A stretch of DNA of 5,250 nucleotides from Ruminococcus sp. UBA7014 (GCA_002449575.1 DJXC01000196.1:1-5250); one strand, 5' to 3'; counted from the stretch's first letter, positions 1 to 5,250 are shown. Program-made: numbers and translations. Notes: generated by a model from the sequence alone, not told the origin.

Positions 1-77
1 TCACAATAGAAAAATTCCTTCCACTGGTCAGCCATTGTGCTGCCAACAGCAGCAAATACTGCTTTTAATAAACCCAT
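1..77 (-). CDS. SPFH-domain ('virion core protein'-like) protein, N-terminal fragment
   Basis: Only the first 25 codons are inside the window; the gene continues past the left edge. The minus-strand ATG at 77-75 starts MGLLKAVFAAVGSTMADQ and continues WKEFFYC. A short hydrophobic/small-residue helix followed by ADQWKEFFYC is, from memory, typical of the N-terminus of clostridial SPFH-domain proteins often labelled virion core protein or antifreeze protein. These are membrane-associated scaffold-like proteins with a band-7/SPFH domain and often a C-terminal zinc ribbon; their cellular role is poorly known. The start is supported by a good ribosome binding site, AGAAAGGAC on the minus strand at 94-86, 8 nt before the ATG, and by a strong promoter upstream. 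The SPFH domain itself is not visible, so the family call rests on the N-terminal signature alone. That this is a real minus-strand gene start is much more certain than its name. Confidence 0.68.
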   Translation of the reverse strand, partial: MGLLKAVFAAVGSTMADQWKEFFYC

Positions 78-115
78 AATTAAAAGTCCTTTCTAAAATC
101 AAAAATAGTATCTTT

Positions 116-144
116 ATTATAACATAATTTTTGTCAGAAGTCAA
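116..144 (-). promoter_or_regulatory. sigma-A-type promoter of the leftward SPFH-like gene
   Basis: Read on the minus strand, the -35 box TTGACT (144-139) and the -10 box TATAAT (121-116) are separated by exactly 17 nt, and a TGT triplet directly before the -10 gives an extended -10. Transcription should start near 109-110, leaving a leader of roughly 32 nt with the AGAAAGGAC ribosome binding site. It diverges from the kinase promoter at 205-233; the two -35 boxes are about 60 bp apart, so they do not overlap. Confidence 0.8.
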
Positions 145-204
145 TGACTTTCTTGTACATAAATCCGGAATATTTGTAAAAATTGCAGAACGGCAAATTT
201 TTTC

Positions 205-233
205 TTGACTTATCTGTGAAATTATGCTATGAT
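205..233 (+). promoter_or_regulatory. sigma-A-type promoter of the pyridoxamine kinase gene
   Basis: TTGACT (205-210), a 17-nt spacer and TATGAT (228-233), with TGC immediately before the -10 (extended -10). The predicted start of transcription is near 240, giving a very short leader of about 20 nt before the ATG at 261. That leaves no room for a riboswitch, and none is visible. An AT-rich tract (196-203) lies just upstream of the -35 and could act as a weak UP element. Confidence 0.78.
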
Positions 234-260
234 TCTAACAGAAAGTGAGTGTGTATTACT

Positions 261-1094
261 ATGAAAAAAAATTATCAAAGAATTCTGACAATTCAGGATA
301 TTTCCTGCGTAGGGCAATGTTCTCTGACAGCAGCACTGCCGATTCTGTCCGCCTGTGGAATAGAAACTTGTATTCTGCCGTCTGCCGTGCTTTCAACACA
401 TACGGCATTCAAAAATTTCACCTGCCGGGATTTGACGGAAGACATGCCCGTGATTTCAGAATACTGGGAAAAAGAGAATATCACGTTTGATGCATTCTAT
501 ACGGGCTATCTGGGAAGTGAACAGCAGATTGATTTTGTAACAGAAATTTACCGGAAACATGCCCGGAAACATGCCCTGTTCTTTGTTGACCCCGCTATGG
601 CAGACAACGGAAAATTATACCCGGCATTCGACAAAAACTATGCAAATGCGATGAAGCCGCTTTGCTTTGGTGCAGATGTCATGCTTCCGAACCTGACAGA
701 AGCCTGTCTGCTGACAGATACACCCTATCCGGAATCTTATGACGAGACTTTTATTATAGAAATTATCCGGAAAATGCAGAACGCTGGTGCAAAACTGATA
801 ATTCTGACCGGAATCGGCTATACACCGGATACTACCGGGGTTGTGATTGCTGACGGCACACAGATTCGCCATTATCCACACAAAAAGATTTCAGGCGGCT
901 GTCATGGAACAGGAGATGTTTATGCCTCGGCATTTATCGGCGCATATCTGCACGGTCAGAACGCTTATGAGGCTGCACGGACAGCAGCAGATTACACCGT
1001 CAAGTGTATTGAAAATACGCTTGACGACCCGTCACACTGGTATGGCGTCAAATTTGAAACAGCTCTGCCGGATTTGATAAAACAGTTTGCATAA
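261..1094 (+). CDS. pdxY: pyridoxamine/pyridoxal kinase (PdxK/PdxY family)
   Basis: A 277-residue cytosolic ribokinase-fold kinase that phosphorylates the 5'-hydroxyl of pyridoxal, pyridoxamine or pyridoxine with ATP, in the vitamin B6 salvage route to PLP. Visible family blocks in order: SCVGQCSLTAALPILSACG (15-33) at the substrate side; PSAVLSTHT (40-48), like the PxxxLSNHT block of PdxY; YTGYLGS (80-86); DPAMADNGKLY (110-120); PNLTEA (143-148); LTGIG (182-186); and the anion-hole/catalytic GTGD (216-219), with Asp219 as the expected base. The length is normal for the family. I chose ATG 261 because it gives the usual MKKNYQRILTIQDISCVG start. An in-frame GTG at 249 would lie only about 9 nt from the predicted transcript start. 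The ribosome binding site is weak (GAAAGTGAG, 241-249, 11 nt away). The gene is a single transcription unit between its own promoter and the hairpin at 1101. Which vitamer it prefers (PdxK or PdxY role) cannot be read from sequence, so the symbol is provisional. Confidence 0.93.
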   Translation: MKKNYQRILTIQDISCVGQCSLTAALPILSACGIETCILPSAVLSTHTAFKNFTCRDLTEDMPVISEYWEKENITFDAFYTGYLGSEQQIDFVTEIYRKHARKHALFFVDPAMADNGKLYPAFDKNYANAMKPLCFGADVMLPNLTEACLLTDTPYPESYDETFIIEIIRKMQNAGAKLIILTGIGYTPDTTGVVIADGTQIRHYPHKKISGGCHGTGDVYASAFIGAYLHGQNAYEAARTAADYTVKCIENTLDDPSHWYGVKFETALPDLIKQFA

Positions 1095-1100
1095 GCAGTC

Positions 1101-1124
1101 AAGCACGATTTTGCAATCGTGCTT
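1101..1124 (+). terminator. hairpin terminator after the pyridoxamine kinase gene
   Basis: A perfect 10-bp stem AAGCACGATT / AATCGTGCTT closes a TTGC loop, starting 6 nt after the stop codon. The tail is only moderately T-rich (TTTACTTAT, counting the last bases of the stem), so termination may be incomplete. The next gene has its own promoter, so any read-through would only add to it. Confidence 0.75.
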
Positions 1125-1218
1125 TACTTATCGTCAAATCTTATGAAAATATTACAGCTATTTACAGAATGTTTATAAAATTTTTACATGGAACAGAATG
1201 CTTTTTCGTGTGATGCTA

Positions 1219-1247
1219 TTGACGTTTCTGTCAGAATATGCTATAAT
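1219..1247 (+). promoter_or_regulatory. sigma-A-type promoter of the SseB-family gene
   Basis: TTGACG (1219-1224), a 17-nt spacer and a perfect TATAAT (1242-1247) preceded by TGC (extended -10). The transcript should start near 1254 and have a leader of about 50 nt. The 93 bases between the kinase terminator and this -35 hold no gene; they are AT-rich and contain the 8-mer ACAGAATG twice (1164-1171 and 1193-1200), which may be chance. Confidence 0.85.
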
Positions 1248-1288
1248 TTATAATAGTACAGTTTATTCATATGACTGAACATATAAGC

Positions 1289-1295
1289 GGAGGAG
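1289..1295 (+). promoter_or_regulatory. ribosome binding site that fixes the SseB-family start
   Basis: GGAGGAG lies 8 nt before the ATG at 1304. The upstream in-frame ATG at 1271 has no Shine-Dalgarno sequence and sits only about 17 nt from the predicted transcription start. Starting there would place the ribosome binding site inside the coding sequence, so 1304 is the better start. Confidence 0.88.
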
Positions 1296-1303
1296 AAAAT
1301 GTT

Positions 1304-2578
1304 ATGACAACAATACATGAACTAACGGTCAAACTCAGTCAGACAGCTGACCCAAAAGAAAGAGAACCTCTGGAAAATCAATTTATTTCCATGATGAGAG
1401 AACAAGAAAATCTGTGGGCAGCATTCTGCCCGGCAACCAAGCATTATTTTCTGGCGCAGGAAGATAATCAGCTGACAGCCTATCTGTTTTCTACAGAAGA
1501 ATCCTGTCAGACATTTGTGGATGAAATGCGCAAGCGTCATATTATTCTGAAAGTGCTGGTAAACAAGAAAGAACACAGAATGTTTTTGTTTGCAGAACTG
1601 TTCCGGTGCGGTATTACACAAATCGTGATTGACAGCGCAGAAGATTATTTTGCAGTGCCGCTGAATGTGCTTATGCCAATTCCGGATTACAGTAAAATTC
1701 CGCTGGTACAGCGTCCTGTACTGAATCCGGTTGTCACCGGAAAAATGCTGCTGCTGATGCAGGATATGCGCTGGGGCAGAGCTGATGGCAACACTGAACT
1801 GGATGCTTTACAGGAAATCTATCATTCGCCATTTCTGCACCCGTTCAAACCCGGCGAAAACGGTGCGCCAGATGAAAACGGTATTTATCAGCTCCCGGAT
1901 AACGGCGGCAGTCTGTTTATGATTTTTACAGATATGTACAGCCTTAAATCTGCCGAACTGAAAGAATATCCCACTGCAAAAATTGTCCGCTTTGCTGACC
2001 TGCACAAGATGCTTACAGAAAATCCCGATAAAACCGGAATCATCATCAATCCCGGCAGTGGTGCGCCCATGCTGCTCGATATGCAGCTTCTTGAACTCAC
2101 ACAGAAAGCCGCCGAAGGTGACCTCTCAGAAGTCACCGTCCGCAGCATGAATGAAAACAGCGGAAAAATTATCGTCACCAAGCCGGAAATGCCACCCCAT
2201 GACATGATGAATCATATTACAGAATATCTGAACCAGAGCCAGACGGTCAAGCGTGCATGGCTCAGAACCATCCGCAAAGAAGAAGATATCCGTCCGCATT
2301 ATTTAATTATTCTCGAATGGAAAGACGATATCGAAAAACCCCAGAGAAAAGAAATCCGCCGGGAAGTTTCACAGGTCGCTATGCCGTTCGCCAGAGGTCT
2401 GCATATTGAATATGTATCTTATCACTATGACCAGGGAAAAGAATGGACAGGCAGTTCCGAGCCGTTCTATGTGAACGAAACTCCCGCAGAACCTGAAAAA
2501 CCAGCACCCGAACTCCAACAGGAAAAAAAGGAAACTCCCAAGAAAAAGGGTTTGTTCGGACTGTTCAGCAAGAAATAA
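1304..2578 (+). CDS. SseB-family protein with SseB and SseB_C domains and an extra N-terminal SseB-like region
   Basis: A 424-residue protein with no signal peptide or membrane segment, expected in the cytosol. The middle part (about 190-275) has the SseB pattern: GGSLFMIFTD (201-210), a segment with AKIVRFADL, then a GIIINPGSG turn and PMLLD. Residues about 289-391 resemble the SseB C-terminal domain (VTKPEMPPHDMMNHI near the start, QVAMPFARGLHIEYVSYHYD in the middle, GSSEPFY at the end). The first 130 residues appear to repeat the SseB layout in diverged form (LTAYLFSTEES, then FAELFRCGITQIVIDSA). A Pro/Glu/Lys-rich linker (393-415) ends in GLFGLFSKK. SseB was named for enhanced serine sensitivity in Escherichia coli; its molecular role is not established, and no enzyme motif is visible here. 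The gene is longer than single-domain SseB proteins and is flanked by its own promoter and a strong terminator. The family call is firm; the function is open. Confidence 0.85.
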   Translation: MTTIHELTVKLSQTADPKEREPLENQFISMMREQENLWAAFCPATKHYFLAQEDNQLTAYLFSTEESCQTFVDEMRKRHIILKVLVNKKEHRMFLFAELFRCGITQIVIDSAEDYFAVPLNVLMPIPDYSKIPLVQRPVLNPVVTGKMLLLMQDMRWGRADGNTELDALQEIYHSPFLHPFKPGENGAPDENGIYQLPDNGGSLFMIFTDMYSLKSAELKEYPTAKIVRFADLHKMLTENPDKTGIIINPGSGAPMLLDMQLLELTQKAAEGDLSEVTVRSMNENSGKIIVTKPEMPPHDMMNHITEYLNQSQTVKRAWLRTIRKEEDIRPHYLIILEWKDDIEKPQRKEIRREVSQVAMPFARGLHIEYVSYHYDQGKEWTGSSEPFYVNETPAEPEKPAPELQQEKKETPKKKGLFGLFSKK

Positions 2579-2583
2579 TCCCC

Positions 2584-2620
2584 TTTCCGGACTGGATACT
2601 TCCAGTCCGGAAATTATTTT
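2584..2620 (+). terminator. strong hairpin terminator after the SseB-family gene
   Basis: A perfect 13-bp stem TTTCCGGACTGGA (2584-2596) / TCCAGTCCGGAAA (2601-2613) with a TACT loop begins 5 nt after the stop codon and is followed by TTATTTT. It is the longest perfect stem in the window and should insulate the metal-pump gene from upstream transcription. Confidence 0.9.
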
Positions 2621-2638
2621 CTGAAATTTTTCAGAAAA
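2617..2638. repeat. AT-rich inverted repeat between the terminator and the pump promoter
   Basis: TTTTCTGAA (2617-2625) and TTCAGAAAA (2630-2638) are perfect 9-bp arms around ATTT. The left arm overlaps the T tail of the preceding terminator, and the right arm ends 3 nt before the pump's -35 box. It could be a backup terminator hairpin, although no T tract follows, or a protein-binding palindrome next to the promoter. The sequence does not decide between these. Confidence 0.5.
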
Positions 2639-2641
2639 CTA

Positions 2642-2670
2642 TTGACAGAAAGTCTGTTTTGTGCTATAAT
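2642..2670 (+). promoter_or_regulatory. near-perfect sigma-A promoter of the metal-exporting ATPase
   Basis: Consensus TTGACA (2642-2647), a 17-nt spacer and consensus TATAAT (2665-2670) with TGC before the -10. Such a strong promoter fits a gene held off by a repressor and switched on by metal. Transcription should start near 2677, inside the palindromic operator, leaving a leader of about 39 nt. Confidence 0.9.
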
Positions 2671-2704
2671 ATATTTGAACATTTGAATAACTATTCAAAT
2701 ATAT
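2669..2704. promoter_or_regulatory. ArsR/SmtB-type metalloregulator operator (predicted)
   Basis: The core is the palindrome ATTTGAATA-AC-TATTCAAAT (2681-2700): perfect 9-bp arms around 2 bp, containing the TGAA-N6-TTCA core known for SmtB/CzrA/CadC-like repressors. A further direct copy of the left half-site, ATTTGAAC, lies directly before it (2673-2680). Its 11-bp extension ATATATTTGAA (2669-2679) is the exact reverse complement of 2694-2704. The element runs from the end of the -10 box to the ribosome binding site, so a bound repressor would block polymerase. The family assignment is inferred from the motif and from the pump downstream. No ArsR-family gene is in the window. Confidence 0.75.
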
Positions 2705-2715
2705 GAGGTGATAGT

Positions 2716-5172
2716 ATGAGAGTGATTTATCGTGTGGAACATCTGCATTGTCCACGCTGTGCCGTGCAGATTACAGAACGTCTCCGACAGCTTCCGCAGG
2801 TTGCTGCTGTCAGCTTGTCTTTTTCAGAAAATCTGTTGCATATTACAGCTTCTGATACCGAACATCTGCTTGAACAGATACAGTCTGCTGCCAATGAAAT
2901 TGACGAAGGTGTCAGATTTCTGGAAAGAAACCATGCCGGACATCATCATGCAAAAGACCACGCAGGAGAAATAAAAAAATTCCGCTGTACTGACCCGAAC
3001 TGCAAATGCTGTGATTATCTTCCACCAGAAGAAGCTGCTGTTCCGGAAGAAATTCCGGAATCTCCGGACAGTGTAAAAATTGTCTATGATATTGAAAATA
3101 TTGACTGTGCCGCCTGTGCTGCCAAAATCGAAGCCGCTCTCCGGAAGCTCGAAGGCGTGGAAAGTCTCAGCTTGTCTTATGCAACCGGACAGATTCATGC
3201 CAGAATTTCCGGCTTGGCAGACAGGAGAGAGCTGCTCCGGAATATGCGGAAAACTGCCTTGCAGATTGAAGAAGGTGTCACAATCCGCCGCCACCAGACT
3301 GATAAATCCAAAACCAGAACAGAAGATTCTCACGGTACAGAAATCGTTCTGCTGGTGATTGGCTTTTTGATTTTCCTGCTCGGACTGCTGCTGCACTGGA
3401 TTACCGGAAATGAAATGCTTTCCAGTATTTTCTTGATGGCTGCTTATTTGCTGATGGGCTGGGAAGTGCTGTATACAGCATTCCGCAGTCTGCTGAAAGG
3501 GCAGATGTTTGACGAGAATTTTCTGATGAGCATTGCTACAATCGGCGCAATCTGTATTGGCTCTTGGGAAGAAGCCGCCGGAGTCATGCTTTTCTACCGG
3601 ATAGGAGAACTGTTTGAACATCTGGCAGTTGAGCGAAGCCGAAAATCTGTGATGCAGGCAATTGATATGCGCCCTGAAACCGTTCAGAAAATTTTCAGTG
3701 CAACGGATATCCGCACTGTTCCGGCAGAACGTGTCAAAGCCGGGGATTTACTGCTTGTTCGTGCTGGTGACAGAATCCCAGTAGATGGGATTATCCGCAA
3801 AGGGGAAAGTTCTTTGGATACCTCTGCTATGACAGGCGAATCCGTTCCGGTATCAGTCCGCCCCGGCAGTGAAGTCCTTTCCGGCTGTATCAATGTCAGC
3901 GGTGTACTCGAACTGGAAGCATCTGCCGGACTGAAAAATTCCATGATTACCAGAATTCTGGACAGTGTTGAAAATGCTGCTGCCAGCAAGCCGAAACTGG
4001 ATAAATTCATCACCAGATTTTCCCGGATTTATACACCGGTAGTAGTTGCAGTTGCTGTTCTGACTGCGGTTGTGCCGTCTTTGCTGACAGGAAACTGGTC
4101 TTACTGGGTTTATGCAGCTTTAAATTTCCTGATGATTAGCTGTCCCTGCGCACTGGTGCTGAGTGTACCGCTTGCATTTTTCTCCGGTATCGGGGCAGGT
4201 TCAGCGAAAGGCATTCTTTTCAAAGATGGTATTTCTATCGAGGCACTGGAAAAAATCAAAGCTGTTGTGATGGACAAAACAGGAACGCTTACAAAAGGTA
4301 CATTCTCTGTCACCGAAGCTGAAACGACTGACTGTAAAACAGAAACTTTATTCCGGATGTGTGCCGCCTGTGAAAGCAGTTCTGCTCATCCGGTTGCGAA
4401 AAGCATTCTTGCCTATATGCAGGAGCAGGGGATTTCCTATGAACCTGCTGAAAATGTTCGTGAACTTGCCGGGAGGGGCATTATCGGCAATGTTGGCGGC
4501 ATGGAAGTTGCATGTGGCAATGAAAAGCTGATGGAAGAATTACAGATTACATTTACGCCGTACAACAGTTCCGGAACGTGTGTTTATGTTGCTGTAGACA
4601 ATGCCTATTATGGGAGGCTGGTTCTTTCTGATACACCGAAGGAACACTCTGCTGAAACGGTCAGAAACCTGAATCAGCACGGAATTTACACGGTTATGCT
4701 GACAGGTGACAGTTCCGGACATACACAGAAAATTGCAGATGAACTGGGAATTCAGGAAGTTCATGCCGGATTGCTGCCGACACAGAAGCCGGAATATCTG
4801 AAACAGGTTCGTGCAGAGAAAGGCGAAGTCATGTTTGTTGGTGATGGCATTAATGATGCACCAGTACTTTCCGGAGCGGATGTAGGTGTTGCAATGGGAA
4901 GTGGTGCAGATGCAGCTATGGAAGCAGCAGATGTAGTTCTGCTGGGGTCTGACCCGGTGCATATTCTGACAGCTCTGGAGATTGCCGGACGTGTAAACAG
5001 TACAGCTCGCTGCTGTATTGGTTTTGCACTGGCGGTCAAAATTCTGATTATGATACTGGGGTTTGCAGGGTTTGCGAATATGTGGCTTTCTGTATTTGCT
5101 GATACTGGTGTTACAATTTTGTGTGTCTTATTTGTATTATTCAGAATTCAGTTTCACTACAAGAAAAAATAA
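2716..5172 (+). CDS. cadA: P1B-type heavy-metal-exporting ATPase (Zn/Cd/Pb)
   Basis: An 818-residue inner-membrane pump that uses ATP to expel divalent soft metals such as Zn(II), Cd(II) and Pb(II). Two HMA domains come first: 3-70 with HCPRC (Cys12, Cys15) and 120-190 with DCAAC (Cys131, Cys134). The linker between them is rich in His and Cys (His73, 76-78, 82; Cys91, 96, 98, 99). Membrane helices lie at about 209-228, 234-256, 265-282, 284-300, 439-458, 465-490, 767-787 and 790-812. Catalytic signatures: TGES 373-376 (actuator), CPC 476-478 (transport site), DKTGTLT with phosphorylated Asp520, HP 558-559, TGD 663-665 and GDGIND 709-714. Lys775 and Asp796 (in ADTG) in the last two helices fit the P1B-2 Zn/Cd/Pb class rather than the copper class. 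It is about 90 residues longer than single-HMA CadA/ZntA, which the extra HMA and linker explain. ATG 2716 follows GAGGTGAT (2705-2712). The gene is a single transcription unit behind an ArsR-like operator. Exact metal preference is not readable from sequence. Confidence 0.95.
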   Translation: MRVIYRVEHLHCPRCAVQITERLRQLPQVAAVSLSFSENLLHITASDTEHLLEQIQSAANEIDEGVRFLERNHAGHHHAKDHAGEIKKFRCTDPNCKCCDYLPPEEAAVPEEIPESPDSVKIVYDIENIDCAACAAKIEAALRKLEGVESLSLSYATGQIHARISGLADRRELLRNMRKTALQIEEGVTIRRHQTDKSKTRTEDSHGTEIVLLVIGFLIFLLGLLLHWITGNEMLSSIFLMAAYLLMGWEVLYTAFRSLLKGQMFDENFLMSIATIGAICIGSWEEAAGVMLFYRIGELFEHLAVERSRKSVMQAIDMRPETVQKIFSATDIRTVPAERVKAGDLLLVRAGDRIPVDGIIRKGESSLDTSAMTGESVPVSVRPGSEVLSGCINVSGVLELEASAGLKNSMITRILDSVENAAASKPKLDKFITRFSRIYTPVVVAVAVLTAVVPSLLTGNWSYWVYAALNFLMISCPCALVLSVPLAFFSGIGAGSAKGILFKDGISIEALEKIKAVVMDKTGTLTKGTFSVTEAETTDCKTETLFRMCAACESSSAHPVAKSILAYMQEQGISYEPAENVRELAGRGIIGNVGGMEVACGNEKLMEELQITFTPYNSSGTCVYVAVDNAYYGRLVLSDTPKEHSAETVRNLNQHGIYTVMLTGDSSGHTQKIADELGIQEVHAGLLPTQKPEYLKQVRAEKGEVMFVGDGINDAPVLSGADVGVAMGSGADAAMEAADVVLLGSDPVHILTALEIAGRVNSTARCCIGFALAVKILIMILGFAGFANMWLSVFADTGVTILCVLFVLFRIQFHYKKK

Positions 5173-5193
5173 TCTTTTTGATATGAAAATTAG

Positions 5194-5222
5194 AAAAAGG
5201 GGAAGTTATCTTCCCCTTTTTT
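5194..5222. terminator. bidirectional hairpin terminator between convergent genes
   Basis: AAAAAGGGGAAG (5194-5205) pairs perfectly with CTTCCCCTTTTT (5210-5221) around a TTAT loop, 12 bp in all, starting 21 nt after the pump's stop codon. The T run 5217-5222 serves the plus strand, and the A run 5194-5198 supplies a T run for minus-strand transcripts. This suits the convergent gene that ends at 5225. Confidence 0.88.
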
Positions 5223-5224
5223 AA

Positions 5225-5250
5225 TTATTCTTCATCATCGTCGTCATCGT
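5225..5250 (-). CDS. C-terminal end of an unidentified minus-strand gene with an acidic tail
   Basis: On the minus strand the last seven full codons read DDDDDEE, followed by a TAA stop at 5227-5225; the gene continues beyond the right edge. A run of Asp/Glu codons (mixed GAT and GAC) directly before a stop, next to a hairpin with a T run on the minus strand, supports a genuine convergent gene end. Acidic C-termini occur in many unrelated proteins (RNA polymerase delta subunit among them), so no product can be named. A second frame ends at 5223-5221 but would give a less natural tail (TMMKNN). Too little sequence is present to be sure. Confidence 0.5.

Noticed and set aside
138..150. Palindrome AAGTCA-A-TGACTT over the -35 box of the leftward promoter, as an operator
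   Set aside because: The arms are only 6 bp and largely consist of the TTGACT box itself; there is no second copy near the kinase promoter apart from its own -35 box.
245..490. An 81-codon plus-strand open frame starting with GTG at 245
   Set aside because: It overlaps the pyridoxamine kinase in another frame and ends early; the kinase frame carries all the family motifs.
1164..1200. Two copies of ACAGAATG upstream of the SseB-family promoter, as a regulator site
   Set aside because: An 8-bp repeat in AT-rich DNA is easily chance; no symmetry and no helical phasing typical of a tandem site (29 bp apart).
1125..1218. A possible riboswitch or small RNA between the kinase and the SseB-family gene
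   Set aside because: Most of the gap lies upstream of the predicted transcript start, the leader is only about 50 nt, and no stable hairpins other than the kinase terminator are visible.
1271..1303. Upstream ATG at 1271 as the start of the SseB-family gene
   Set aside because: There is no ribosome binding site before it, and the excellent GGAGGAG at 1289-1295 is correctly spaced only for the ATG at 1304.
2824..3621. A 265-codon minus-strand open frame inside the metal-ATPase gene
   Set aside because: It lies wholly opposite the HMA and first membrane segments of a well-supported P-type ATPase, has a low-complexity composition typical of antisense reading (many Cys, Phe, His and Gln), and shows no recognisable domain or ribosome binding site.
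161..4880. Frequent TCCGGA / CCGGA words across the window as a possible repeat or methylation signal
   Set aside because: Most occurrences are in coding frames and are explained by common CCG, CGG, GGA and GAA codons; whether they are over-represented needs a whole-genome word count.

Overview
The window looks like an ordinary chromosomal stretch from a low-to-moderate GC Firmicute. The gut Clostridia are the best guess, in particular a Ruminococcus-like member of Oscillospiraceae. The lineage is inferred from the style of the proteins (a clostridial pyridoxamine kinase, a multi-domain SseB protein, the N-terminus of a clostridial SPFH protein), strong sigma-A promoters, GGAGG-type ribosome binding sites and short stem-loop terminators. 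No 16S rRNA or other decisive marker is present. There is no sign of mobile DNA: no transposase, integrase, tRNA gene, CRISPR array or att-like repeat.

Layout. Positions 1-77 hold the 5' end of a minus-strand gene whose first 25 residues match an SPFH-domain ('virion core protein'-like) protein. A 183-bp divergent intergenic region carries one promoter for that gene and one for the plus-strand gene at 261-1094, a PdxK/PdxY-type pyridoxal/pyridoxamine kinase (vitamin B6 salvage), which ends at a hairpin terminator. The gene at 1304-2578 encodes an SseB-family protein. Besides the recognisable SseB and SseB_C domains it has an N-terminal region that looks like a diverged second SseB copy, and it ends in a basic-hydrophobic tail. 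It also has its own promoter and terminator. The gene at 2716-5172 encodes a P1B-type Zn/Cd/Pb-exporting ATPase with two heavy-metal-associated (HMA) domains and a His/Cys-rich linker between them. A near-perfect promoter drives it, and an ArsR/SmtB-like operator overlaps the transcription start. A hairpin with A and T tracts on its two sides follows, probably serving this gene and a convergent minus-strand gene, of which only an acidic C-terminal tail is visible at the right edge.

How the genes relate. Each of the three complete genes has its own promoter and terminator, so they are probably three single-gene transcription units rather than an operon or a joint system. The metal pump is the one unit with visible specific control: its operator predicts derepression by Zn/Cd/Pb through an ArsR-family repressor encoded outside the window. 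I did not find a convincing undescribed system. The points most worth a second look are the three-half-site operator without a local repressor, the His/Cys-rich inter-HMA linker, and the duplicated SseB architecture with its unusual C-terminal tail. No gene-free stretch exceeds 300 bases.
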